Assembly (NCBI RefSeq): GCF_029320955.1
Contig: NZ_CP119757.1
Location: forward strand, 2,604,001-2,668,000
DNA from: Flavobacterium sp. YJ01
GTDB lineage: Bacteria; Bacteroidota; Bacteroidia; Flavobacteriales; Flavobacteriaceae
Reading direction: 5' to 3'
DNA: 64,000 nucleotides
Part shown: positions 32,801 to 40,778 of the stretch, in pieces
How the letters are laid out: every line of letters begins with the position of its first letter
How positions within the stretch are numbered: the stretch's first letter is position 1
Notes under the pieces: model-generated
Told to the model about the DNA's origin: nothing
What the model saw: only the letters and a program-made list of their open reading frames with translations
Database searches by the model: none
Position numbers and translations under genes: made by a program

Positions 32801-34132
32801 TTATTTAGTAAGAGATTTTAGTTCGCCTTTCGATTTGATTAGAGATATTTCGGCAATTTTATAATTCAAAACTGCTCTTGTAAAGTTATTTTGAGCTTCA
32901 AGAGATGCGTTTTCTGCATCTAGCAAATCGGTTAAAGATGCTAAGCCTTGAAGATAATTGTTTTTGGTATTGCTAAGAATTTCAGTTGCTAAACGCATGT
33001 TTTCTTTCTGATTTTCGATTGTTACCAAGTTGTTCTCGATTTGTGCCATTGCATTTCTGTAATCTAAATCAAGAGACAATTTAGTGTCTTTAATATCTTC
33101 CTGAAGTTCTCTAATTTGAACATCTGCCTGTCTCACTTTTGCACGAGTTCCAAAACCTGTAAATATTGGCACATGTAAGTTTAAAGCAATAGCTGAGAAA
33201 TCTGACCAGTAAACTCCTTTTTCTGGTTTTGCAAACCAAGGAAATTCAGGACCTTGACCGATATAGTTGTAACCTGCAGATAATGAAAGCGTAGGATAAT
33301 ATCCAGCTTCAACCGCTTTTTTATTAAAAACTAAAAGTTCTTCTTGTTTCTTCAAAAGCAAATATTCTGTTCTGTTTTCAACATTTGGCTCTTGAGTTAA
33401 AGCAGCTGGAACAACTTCAAATTCTTCTTTTGGCATAGTGATTTGAGTTTCAATTGGCATTCCCATATAAAACTTCAAAGCATTTTCCTGTAAAGTAATC
33501 TGATTTTTAATTTGCTGACGTTCAGTATCAATGTTAGACATTTTAACAACAATACGATCTAAGTCGATTTTTTTAGCCAATCCATTGTCAAACTGACCTT
33601 TTACGATATCACGAACTTTTGTAGTGTTTACGTAATTACTGTCTAACAAAATCAGTCTTTCTTTCTGTACATAAACCGAATAGTAGTTATTTGCAACTCT
33701 CTCAATAACTTGTTCTTCTGTCAATTGATCGTTTATTTGATAAAACTCACGCGTAGTTCTTGCTGCTTTTAATCCTGTAAATACAGATTGATCAAATATG
33801 GCTTGAGTTAGAGAAAGTCCCGCAGTAGATGTCCATTTCTGACCAAATGCAGCCTGAATTGTAGTTCCCGGCTGTCCAAATCCAGCTCCGTCAATAACGG
33901 TTGTTTGAATGATTGGGTTGTGAGTTAAATTTCCGTTTGCACTAATTTGAGGCAAAGCTCTAGAGCGTACTTCTTGAATTTGATACTCACTATTTTCAAC
34001 CTGAAGTTTTGCTTTTTTTGCATCCGCTTTATTCTGAAGCGCGTAATTTACTGCGTCTTTCAGGGTTAAAGTGGTTTGCGCGTTGGCAGACAAGCCAATG
34101 GTGCACAAAAATATAAGAAGGATTCTTTTCAT
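32801..34132 (-). CDS. TolC-family outer-membrane efflux protein
   Basis: Protein of 443 residues with signal peptide MKRILLIFLCTIGLSANAQ. Two repeats of long coiled-coil helices with a beta section (about 25-225 and 230-435) are typical of outer-membrane efflux channels; examples are LKDAVNYALQNKADAKKAKL at the start and TEILSNTKNNYLQGLASLTD near the end. It forms the trimeric exit duct of the tripartite pump. It is the second gene of the operon, 90 bp after the TetR gene. Confidence 0.93.
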   Translation of the reverse strand: MKRILLIFLCTIGLSANAQTTLTLKDAVNYALQNKADAKKAKLQVENSEYQIQEVRSRALPQISANGNLTHNPIIQTTVIDGAGFGQPGTTIQAAFGQKWTSTAGLSLTQAIFDQSVFTGLKAARTTREFYQINDQLTEEQVIERVANNYYSVYVQKERLILLDSNYVNTTKVRDIVKGQFDNGLAKKIDLDRIVVKMSNIDTERQQIKNQITLQENALKFYMGMPIETQITMPKEEFEVVPAALTQEPNVENRTEYLLLKKQEELLVFNKKAVEAGYYPTLSLSAGYNYIGQGPEFPWFAKPEKGVYWSDFSAIALNLHVPIFTGFGTRAKVRQADVQIRELQEDIKDTKLSLDLDYRNAMAQIENNLVTIENQKENMRLATEILSNTKNNYLQGLASLTDLLDAENASLEAQNNFTRAVLNYKIAEISLIKSKGELKSLTK

Positions 34133-34222
34133 AAGTAGTTAAATATTTATTTTTAAATTTTGAGATAGTATCGTCATTTCCTATTCCTCACTCAGAAAAA
34201 TGACGATTGAATATATGGATGA

Positions 34223-34822
34223 TTAATTTTGGATTCTTTTTAATTGCTTTTCTAATTCCTCAACTCCTTTTGGAGTAGCCATTGCACGAGTATGGTATTC
34301 TAATGCTTCTAATTCTATTCTTTGGGCTTCGCTTTCAGAAACTGTATTTTCGTTAATATGAAAAACCAATGTGTAATAAAATTTCACATAAACCTCAATA
34401 TTTAAATCACTTCTGTAAAGTCCTTCGCGAATTCCTTTTTCGATATTATCTCTAAAACATTGAGTGCATTGATCAATTTCTATAGAAAGGATATTTTGGT
34501 AAATCTCTGGATAATGTTTTTTAAGCTGATAAATTGGCGAAGTATCAATGTTATTTTTAAACATATCGCGGAACATTTCTCTAATCTCAAAATTTTCATG
34601 AATCGCATTATAATTCTTAGCAATAATGGTATCCATAATCTCGTGAACTTGTCCGTGAACCATCGAAGTACTTTCTTCAATAAGAACTTCTTTATTGCAG
34701 AAATATTTGTAAATCGTTTTTTTAGAAATACACATTTCTCCTGCAATGTCATCCATAGTAACACTCTTAAAACCAAGCTTTAAAAACAACTCGCTTGCTT
34801 TTGAAATTATTTTCTCTTTCAT
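34223..34822 (-). CDS. TetR-family repressor of the RND efflux operon
   Basis: Regulator of 199 residues. The N-terminal helix-turn-helix (about 1-50) has the signature FKSVTMDDIAGEMCISKKTI and YKYFCNKEVL, then a helical ligand-binding domain. I chose ATG 34822 because a perfect -7 element (34846-34853) would place the transcript start at or after the alternative ATGs at 34843 and 34867. It is the first gene of the operon with the outer-membrane factor, adaptor and pump, so it controls its own level and that of the pump. A CGGAAACT-N15-AGTTTCCG site overlaps the promoter. Confidence 0.9.
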   Translation of the reverse strand: MKEKIISKASELFLKLGFKSVTMDDIAGEMCISKKTIYKYFCNKEVLIEESTSMVHGQVHEIMDTIIAKNYNAIHENFEIREMFRDMFKNNIDTSPIYQLKKHYPEIYQNILSIEIDQCTQCFRDNIEKGIREGLYRSDLNIEVYVKFYYTLVFHINENTVSESEAQRIELEALEYHTRAMATPKGVEELEKQLKRIQN

Positions 34823-34845
34823 CTTAAACTCCTCAAATTGCATTA

Positions 34846-34853
34846 CAAATATA
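34846..34853 (-). promoter_or_regulatory. -7 promoter element of the tetR-RND operon
   Basis: Minus-strand TATATTTG, perfect TAnnTTTG, 24 bp before the chosen tetR start. The operator at 34857-34887 lies directly upstream, between -7 and -33. Confidence 0.75.
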
Positions 34854-34856
34854 CCT

Positions 34857-34887
34857 CGGAAACTCAAATCAAAAAAAATAGTTTCCG
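34857..34887. promoter_or_regulatory. TetR operator, site 1
   Basis: Inverted repeat CGGAAACT, 15 bases, AGTTTCCG, overlapping the operon promoter. The same half-sites occur twice at the YceI promoter, which supports a real binding site. Confidence 0.7.
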
Positions 34888-34932
34888 CTTTATTTGTAAT
34901 AATTTTACATTAATTTATTGATTTAGTAAGAA

Positions 34933-35454
34933 TTATATGCTAAATTCTAGATTTGCTATAATTTTGATATCTTTTCCTAAAGCTGCACCATTTGCATGAT
35001 TAAAAGAACCGTATTCTAAACCAAAATCTTCTCGTTTAACATTTCCTTTTATTTCAAAAGCAACTTTTTTCTGTCCGTTGTGCATATTCTCTCCTAGAAA
35101 TTCTGCATCCAATTCAACTACTCTTGTAACGTCTTTGATAGTCAAATCTCCTTTGAAAAAATTAATATTTTGATTTACTTTTTGAAATGAAGTCGATTTA
35201 AAACGAATTATCGGATGCTCATCTTCTTCAAAAAAATCTTGAAGCTGTAAATAAGCATCTATTGATTGGAAACTTTCATTTTTATTGTTGATATCTAATG
35301 AGAATTCAACCGAAGCATCTTCAATCTCATTATCCTCAATATTTACATAACCATCAAATTTATTGGCAGTTCCTCCTACATAAGCCGTTCTTGATCGTCT
35401 CATTTTTAATAAAACGTCTGATTGCGCTGAATCTAAAGTCCATGTTGTTCTCAT
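34933..35454 (-). CDS. YceI family protein
   Basis: Protein of 173 residues of the YceI family, a lipocalin-like beta barrel that binds isoprenoid-type lipids in relatives. The start WTLDSAQSDVLLKMRR, the middle SFQKVNQNINFFKGDLTIKD and the end NHANGAALGKDIKIIANLEF match the family layout. No signal peptide is seen, so this member is probably cytoplasmic, unlike secreted YceI. It is upstream of the TetR-RND operon on the same strand, with its own promoter carrying two sites like the TetR operator, so the two are probably co-regulated. Confidence 0.88.
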   Translation of the reverse strand: MRTTWTLDSAQSDVLLKMRRSRTAYVGGTANKFDGYVNIEDNEIEDASVEFSLDINNKNESFQSIDAYLQLQDFFEEDEHPIIRFKSTSFQKVNQNINFFKGDLTIKDVTRVVELDAEFLGENMHNGQKKVAFEIKGNVKREDFGLEYGSFNHANGAALGKDIKIIANLEFSI

Positions 35455-35498
35455 AAAAACCTGATTTAATTAAGTTTATAAATCATTAAAAACTTACT

Positions 35499-35530
35499 AT
35501 GGAAACTTTTTTAGTGTTTCGAGTTTCCAT
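35499..35530. promoter_or_regulatory. TetR operator, site 2 (YceI promoter, downstream copy)
   Basis: ATGGAAACT, 14 bases, AGTTTCCAT. The site is perfect over 9-base arms and lies just after the expected transcription start of the YceI gene, a position suited to repression. Confidence 0.7.
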
Positions 35531-35539
35531 TTAATGCTG

Positions 35540-35547
35540 CAAATATA
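35540..35547 (-). promoter_or_regulatory. -7 promoter element for the YceI gene
   Basis: Minus-strand TATATTTG, perfect. A TTG lies 19 bp upstream (after TTTT), giving a full Bacteroidota -33/-7 promoter. Transcription from here gives a leader of about 80 bases. Confidence 0.75.
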
Positions 35548-35551
35548 AACA

Positions 35552-35579
35552 GAAAACTAAGAATACCAAAAAAGTTTCC
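35552..35579. promoter_or_regulatory. TetR operator, site 3 (YceI promoter, upstream copy)
   Basis: GAAAACT, 14 bases, AGTTTCC, one mismatch from site 2. It covers the -33 region of the YceI promoter. Confidence 0.55.
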
Positions 35580-35687
35580 AAGTTTTTTTTCGTTTTTTAA
35601 TGAATTAATTTTGAGTTCGTTTAGCATGAAAGTTTAAATGTTTAACAGCATTTGATATTTATCAGGAAATAATTCATAATTGAATTG

Positions 35688-35695
35688 TATCTTTG
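35688..35695 (+). promoter_or_regulatory. -7 promoter element for the polyprenyl synthase gene
   Basis: TATCTTTG, perfect, 26 bp before ATG 35722. It shows that the frame's earlier start at 35680 is not used. Confidence 0.7.
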
Positions 35696-35721
35696 AGCCT
35701 CGTAAATCAGAATTTCATTTT

Positions 35722-36696
35722 ATGCACGATATTAGTCAGTACCAGGATTTTTTTATTGATTATTTAAAAAAGCAAAATATTCACAAAGAGCCTATAAACC
35801 TTTATGAGCCGATTGAATATATTTTAGGACTTGGCGGAAAACGCATTCGTCCGGTTTTGACTTTAATGGCTGCAGAAGTTTTTAATACTGATTACACTAC
35901 TGCGCTTCCCGCGGCAATGGCTGTTGAAGTTTTCCATAATTTTTCTCTTGTTCATGATGATATAATGGATGATGCGCCTTTGAGAAGAGGTCAAGTAACG
36001 GTTCATGAAAAATGGAATCTAAACACCGGAATCCTTTCTGGCGATGCCATGTTGATCTTGGCGTATCAATATTTTGAACAATACGAACCAAATGTTTTTA
36101 GAAACCTAGCCAAATTATTCAGTAAAACAGCTCTTGAAGTTTGCGAAGGACAACAATGGGATGTTGATTTCGAAACTCGTAAAGATGTTACGATTCCGGA
36201 ATATTTGAAAATGATTGAGTATAAAACAGCCGTTTTGGTTGCTGCTGCTATGAAAATGGGTGCAATTGTTGCCAAAACTTCTGAAAAAGAAGCTGATTTA
36301 ATTTACGATTTCGGACTGAATTTAGGTTTAGCTTTCCAATTGCAAGACGATTATTTAGATGCTTTTGGAGATCCAGAAACTTTTGGAAAACAAGTTGGAG
36401 GCGATATTATAGAAAATAAAAAGACATATTTATATCTTAAAGCTTTAGAATTTTCTTCTAAAGAAAAAGCCTCAGAATTAGAGCAATTATTTACGCTTCA
36501 ATTAGAAAATAATATCGAAAAAATAGAAACAGCTAAAACTATTTTTAATGAATCTGGTGCTTCAAAAGCAACGCAAGAAGCTATCGAAATGTACACTTTT
36601 AAAGCTTTTGAAACTTTAGAAAAAATGGAAATTAATTCTGAAAAGAAAGATGTTTTGAGAACTTTCGGAGAGAATTTAATGGGACGTAAGGTTTAG
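35722..36696 (+). CDS. polyprenyl diphosphate synthase (trans-isoprenyl)
   Basis: Enzyme of 324 residues that condenses isopentenyl diphosphate onto an allylic primer. Both aspartate motifs are present: LVHDDIMDDAPLRRG (DDIMD at 79-83) and FQLQDDYLDAFGD (DDYLD at 209-213). GGKRIRP at 38-44 binds diphosphate. The product is probably the long chain of the menaquinone side chain (heptaprenyl or hexaprenyl size) in this kind of organism, but chain length cannot be read reliably. The start at 35722 is set by the -7 element. Confidence 0.92.
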   Translation: MHDISQYQDFFIDYLKKQNIHKEPINLYEPIEYILGLGGKRIRPVLTLMAAEVFNTDYTTALPAAMAVEVFHNFSLVHDDIMDDAPLRRGQVTVHEKWNLNTGILSGDAMLILAYQYFEQYEPNVFRNLAKLFSKTALEVCEGQQWDVDFETRKDVTIPEYLKMIEYKTAVLVAAAMKMGAIVAKTSEKEADLIYDFGLNLGLAFQLQDDYLDAFGDPETFGKQVGGDIIENKKTYLYLKALEFSSKEKASELEQLFTLQLENNIEKIETAKTIFNESGASKATQEAIEMYTFKAFETLEKMEINSEKKDVLRTFGENLMGRKV

Positions 36697-36773
36697 TGTT
36701 CAGTTTTCAGAAAAAAAGTATTCAGAAAAAAAAATCTACAATCATAAATCAGCAATCTAAAATCTAAAATCTC

Positions 36774-37127
36774 ATGTTTGTAGCACCCATAAATACCGAA
36801 GCTTTATTAGCGCAAGCGCAAGCAGAGACTTTATATTTAAACCTAATTGAGCAGATTAATAAAGATTTTAATCTTGCCAATGAAGGAATTGATTTTCCAT
36901 TAAGCATTTCGCCAGATGAATTAAAAATCCAGCTTCACGAAAAAATCTACAGAATGATTCAGTACAAATTTGCTGAATATTTAAATCTTCTATATATTAT
37001 TGATGTTCCTGAAAATGAGATAAAAAGTCTTGATGGATCTGATTTAGTTATTTTAGCAGAACAAGTTGCGTTTTTGATTTTAAAAAGAGAATGGCAGAAA
37101 GTGTGGTTTCGAAATTATTATAAATAG
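36774..37127 (+). CDS. conserved hypothetical protein next to the polyprenyl synthase gene
   Basis: Soluble, mostly helical protein of 117 residues with no family I recognise. Visible features are an acidic N-terminal helix (LLAQAQAETLYLNLIEQINK), a hydrophobic core segment (FAEYLNLLYIIDVP) and a basic aromatic C-terminus (KREWQKVWFRNYYK). It lies 77 bp downstream of the polyprenyl synthase gene on the same strand and could be co-transcribed. Its ATG follows the repeated heptamer ATCTAAA that is also found just before nuoB and nuoE. A large inverted repeat follows the gene. Confidence 0.7.
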   Translation: MFVAPINTEALLAQAQAETLYLNLIEQINKDFNLANEGIDFPLSISPDELKIQLHEKIYRMIQYKFAEYLNLLYIIDVPENEIKSLDGSDLVILAEQVAFLILKREWQKVWFRNYYK

Positions 37128-37135
37128 AAAAGGTA

Positions 37136-37235
37136 CAAAGGTACAGAGTTGCAAAGCTACAGAGGTTTTCTTTCTTTGAGATCAACTTTAAAATCAAATT
37201 ATAAACCTTTGAACCTTTGCAACTCTGTACCTTTG
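37136..37235. repeat. perfect 21-bp inverted repeat between convergent genes
   Basis: Arms at 37136-37156 (CAAAGGTACAGAGTTGCAA and on) and 37215-37235 are exact complements, 58 bases apart, and are made of a repeated AAAGGTAC-like word. The position suggests a terminator region shared by the two convergent genes. Confidence 0.75.
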
Positions 37236-37241
37236 AACCTT

Positions 37242-37793
37242 CTAAAAGTAAACCCTCACAAAAGGCATAAATCCAGAACCATAAAGACTTTTGTTCGGAT
37301 TATACAAAACATCGTAACGTGCGCCGATTGTTACACTTCCAGTTCTGTAACCTGCTCCTAGATAAAGCGCAGTGTTCCAATAACTATCAGAATAAGAAGG
37401 TCTATTAAAATTGGACTCGTATCTGGTATCTACTCGAACTTGCTCTAATTCTGCCGATAATTGAATTTCTGGAATCGGGTTTACAAGCGTTATTAAACTT
37501 CCTCCATAAACATACGATTCATAATAATTTCTTGAGTTTAAGTAACCAAATTGTAAACCGACACCAACGGCAACAATTTCGTTAACATTGTAAATTGCAC
37601 TCGGCATTACAGAAATATCTGTATAACCAGAACCAAATCCGAGACCTAAACCTCCTCCAAACTGAACTTTATCCCAGAAATGGCTACTGTTGTCTATGAC
37701 ATAATTTTGCTGTGCAAAGGAATAACTTGAGAAAAAGACGGTCAAAATCACAAAATAATATCTGCAATCGATTGAAAAATGAATTTTATTCAT
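37242..37793 (-). CDS. predicted outer-membrane beta-barrel protein
   Basis: Protein of 183 residues. A signal peptide (about 1-27, ending SYSFAQ) is followed by alternating hydrophobic strands with many Gly and Tyr (FGGGLGLGFGSGYTDISVMP, YLGAGYRTGSVTIGARYDVLY) and an aromatic last residue (FVRVYF), as expected for an eight-strand outer-membrane barrel. No ligand or enzyme motif is seen. The gene is divergent from sucA, with the palindrome TTTTTACGT-N6-ACGTAAAAA (37816-37839) between them. Function unknown. Confidence 0.72.
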   Translation of the reverse strand: MNKIHFSIDCRYYFVILTVFFSSYSFAQQNYVIDNSSHFWDKVQFGGGLGLGFGSGYTDISVMPSAIYNVNEIVAVGVGLQFGYLNSRNYYESYVYGGSLITLVNPIPEIQLSAELEQVRVDTRYESNFNRPSYSDSYWNTALYLGAGYRTGSVTIGARYDVLYNPNKSLYGSGFMPFVRVYF

Positions 37794-37815
37794 AGTTAAC
37801 GTTTATTTTAACAAA

Positions 37816-37839
37816 TTTTTACGTAAAAGTACGTAAAAA
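37816..37839. promoter_or_regulatory. palindrome between the outer-membrane gene and sucA
   Basis: TTTTTACGT, six bases, ACGTAAAAA. It lies 22 bp before the minus-strand gene and about 30 bp before the sucA -7 element, so it could be a regulator site for either. Confidence 0.4.
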
Positions 37840-37865
37840 AAAGATTTAAATAAATGTGATTGTTG

Positions 37866-37873
37866 TACTTTTG
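37866..37873 (+). promoter_or_regulatory. -7 promoter element for sucA
   Basis: TACTTTTG, perfect TAnnTTTG, 36 bp before ATG 37910. It overlaps the codons that a longer frame (from 37856) would use, so that start is rejected. Confidence 0.65.
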
Positions 37874-37909
37874 CCTTTCTATATAACAAAAAGTATATTC
37901 ACTCATATT

Positions 37910-40684
37910 ATGGATAGGTTTTCATTTTTAAACGCAGCGCATACCGAGTTTTTTGCACAATTATACGATCAATATTTAGTAAACCCAGACAGCGTTGAGC
38001 CTAGCTGGAGAAGTTTCTTTCAAGGTTTTGACTTTGGACAAACAACTTATAACGACGAAAACCCTGTGCAAACGATCGTTGAGTACGTGACTAGCGACAA
38101 TACAGATTACAGTCAAGTTTCAGAAAAACTAAAGAAAGAATTCAACGTTTTAAAATTAATTGACGGATACCGTACGCGCGGACATTTATTCACAAAAACA
38201 AATCCAGTTCGTGACCGTAGAACTTCATCTCCAACTTTGGACATTGAAAACTTCGGATTAACGACTGCTGATCTTTCTACAGTGTTTGATGCTGCTCAAA
38301 CAATTGGACTGGCTCCTTCTTCTTTACAAGATATCGTAAATCGCCTTAAAGCTATTTACTGCCAGCACATCGGTATTGAATATATGTATATTAGAAATCC
38401 TGGCGTTGTAAAATGGATTCAAGATAAATTAGCTGTAAATGTTAATCAGCCAAATTTCTCTTCAGAAGAAAAGAAAACAATCTTAAATAAATTAAACGAA
38501 GCTGTATCTTTTGAGAATTTCCTTCATACTAAATATGTTGGACAAAAACGTTTCTCATTAGAAGGTGGAGAATCTATCATTCCAGCTTTAGATGCTTTAA
38601 TCGAGCAAGCTGCAGAAAAAGGTGTTGAACAATTCGTAATGGGAATGGCTCACCGTGGTCGTTTGAACGTTTTAGCAAATATCTTTAACAAATCTACTCA
38701 AGATATCTTTGGTGAGTTTGACGGAAAAGATTACGATCAGGAATATTTTGACGGTGACGTAAAATACCACTTAGGTCTTACTGCCGACAAAAAAACAAGA
38801 TCTGGAAAAAGCATCAACATCAATTTAGCACCAAACCCTTCTCACTTAGAAACGGTTGGAGCTGTAATTGAAGGTATCACAAGAGCAAAACAAGATAAAT
38901 ATTATGCTGACGATTTCTCTAAAGTATTGCCAATCGCGGTACACGGAGATGCTGCAATTGCAGGTCAAGGTATTTTATACGAAATTATTCAAATGGCGCA
39001 ACTTGATGGTTACAAAACTGGAGGAACAATCCATATTGTAATCAACAATCAAGTCGGATTTACAACTAACTACTTAGACGCTCGTTCTTCTACTTATTGT
39101 ACAGACGTTGCTAAAGTAACTTTATCTCCAGTATTACACGTAAATGCTGACGATGCTGAAGCTGTCGTACACGCTGTATCTTTTGCATTAGATTATAGAA
39201 TGCAATTTGGACGTGACGTATTTATCGACTTATTAGGATATAGAAAATACGGTCACAACGAAGGTGATGAACCTCGTTTCACTCAACCAGTTTTATATAA
39301 AATTATTGCTAAACATAAAAACCCAAGAGACATCTATGCTGAGAAATTACTTTCTGAAGGCGTAATCGATGCATCTTATGTAAACGGTTTAGAAAAGCAA
39401 TACAAAACTGCTTTAGAAGAAAACTTAGAAGCTTCTCGTAAAAAAGATTTGACAATCATTACTCCATTTATGAAAAACGAATGGGATGGATTTGTTCAAG
39501 TAACTGATACGCAAATGCTTCAAAAAGTGGATACTACTTTTGCTAAAGAAGGATTAGATTCTATTATCAATACAATCTCAACTTTACCAGAAGATAAAAA
39601 GTTTATCAATAAAATAACTAAAATTGTTACAGACAGAAAAACTGGTTACGATAACAATACTGTTGATTGGGGAACTGCAGAAGCTTTAGCTTACGGTTCG
39701 CTTTTAACAGAAGGATTTGATGTTCGTATTTCTGGTCAGGATGTTGAAAGAGGAACTTTCTCTCACCGTCATGCCGTTGTTAAAGTAGAAGATTCTGAAG
39801 AAGAAGTAATTCTATTAGATGCTATTGAAAACAAAAAAGGAAACTTTGGTGTATTCAACTCTTTATTATCAGAATATGGTGTTTTAGGTTTTGATTACGG
39901 ATATGCATTAGCAAACCCAAAAGCCTTAACAATCTGGGAAGCACAATTTGGAGATTTCTCTAACGGAGCCCAAATCATGATTGACCAATATATTTCTTGT
40001 GGAGAAGATAAATGGAACAACCAAAACGGTATTGTTTTATTATTACCTCACGGATACGAAGGACAAGGTGCAGAACACTCTTCTGCAAGAATGGAGCGTT
40101 ATTTACAACTTTGCGCAAGACATAATATGTATGTTGCAGACTGTACAACTCCAGCTAACTTCTTCCACTTGTTAAGAAGACAAATGAAAACGAATTTCCG
40201 TAAACCTTTGGTTGTTTTCTCTCCAAAAAGTTTATTGCGTGATCCAAGATGTGTATCTACAGTTGAAGAAATCGCAAGCGGAAGTTTCCAAGAAACAATT
40301 GATGACAATACAGTAGATAAAAAGAAAGTAAAAACACTAGTTTTTGTTACTGGTAAATTCTACTATGATATTGTTGCCGAAAGAGAAAATAACGGAAGAA
40401 ATGACGTTGCAGTTGTTCGTATTGAGCAATTATTCCCTTTCCCAGTTGAGCAGATCAAAGAAATCATTGCACAATATCCAAATGCTGATGACTATGTTTG
40501 GGCGCAAGAAGAACCTAAAAACATGGGAGCTTACAGCTTTATGTTAATGAACTTTGACCTTGTAAAATGGAGATTGGCATCATTAAAAGCATATTCTGCT
40601 CCTGCATCAGGAAGTTACACACGTGCAAAACGTCGTCACGCAGATGCAATTAGAATGGTATTCGATAAAAACTTATTTAGATAA
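37910..40684 (+). CDS. sucA: 2-oxoglutarate dehydrogenase E1 component
   Basis: Thiamine-diphosphate enzyme of 924 residues, full length for SucA. It decarboxylates 2-oxoglutarate and transfers the succinyl group to the lipoyl arm of SucB in the citric acid cycle. Present in order are the N-terminal E2-binding helix (FLNAAHTEFFAQLYDQYLVN), the MGMAHRGRLNVLANI block, AVHGDAAIAGQG with the cofactor-binding VINNQVGFTT, and the C-terminal transketolase-like part with ISGQDVERGTFSHRH and LLPHGYEGQGAEHSSAR. It is followed 94 bp later by sucB on the same strand, the usual E1-E2 pair. ATG 37910 fits the -7 element. Confidence 0.97.
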   Translation: MDRFSFLNAAHTEFFAQLYDQYLVNPDSVEPSWRSFFQGFDFGQTTYNDENPVQTIVEYVTSDNTDYSQVSEKLKKEFNVLKLIDGYRTRGHLFTKTNPVRDRRTSSPTLDIENFGLTTADLSTVFDAAQTIGLAPSSLQDIVNRLKAIYCQHIGIEYMYIRNPGVVKWIQDKLAVNVNQPNFSSEEKKTILNKLNEAVSFENFLHTKYVGQKRFSLEGGESIIPALDALIEQAAEKGVEQFVMGMAHRGRLNVLANIFNKSTQDIFGEFDGKDYDQEYFDGDVKYHLGLTADKKTRSGKSININLAPNPSHLETVGAVIEGITRAKQDKYYADDFSKVLPIAVHGDAAIAGQGILYEIIQMAQLDGYKTGGTIHIVINNQVGFTTNYLDARSSTYCTDVAKVTLSPVLHVNADDAEAVVHAVSFALDYRMQFGRDVFIDLLGYRKYGHNEGDEPRFTQPVLYKIIAKHKNPRDIYAEKLLSEGVIDASYVNGLEKQYKTALEENLEASRKKDLTIITPFMKNEWDGFVQVTDTQMLQKVDTTFAKEGLDSIINTISTLPEDKKFINKITKIVTDRKTGYDNNTVDWGTAEALAYGSLLTEGFDVRISGQDVERGTFSHRHAVVKVEDSEEEVILLDAIENKKGNFGVFNSLLSEYGVLGFDYGYALANPKALTIWEAQFGDFSNGAQIMIDQYISCGEDKWNNQNGIVLLLPHGYEGQGAEHSSARMERYLQLCARHNMYVADCTTPANFFHLLRRQMKTNFRKPLVVFSPKSLLRDPRCVSTVEEIASGSFQETIDDNTVDKKKVKTLVFVTGKFYYDIVAERENNGRNDVAVVRIEQLFPFPVEQIKEIIAQYPNADDYVWAQEEPKNMGAYSFMLMNFDLVKWRLASLKAYSAPASGSYTRAKRRHADAIRMVFDKNLFR

Positions 40685-40687
40685 TTA

Positions 40688-40765
40688 AAAAAATGTTTCA
40701 AGTTTCATGTTTCAAGTTTCAAGTGTAACAACCTGAATCATAAAACATGAAACCATAAAAACCTT
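40688..40765. repeat. heptamer-type repeat between sucA and sucB
   Basis: Repeats of GTTTCAA and its variants (ATGTTTCAAGTTTCATG) run into the opposite-sense AAACATGAAACC, giving a weak hairpin before sucB. Same word family as the nuoF-nuoG spacer. Confidence 0.5.
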
Positions 40766-40778
40766 AAACAAAAACAAG

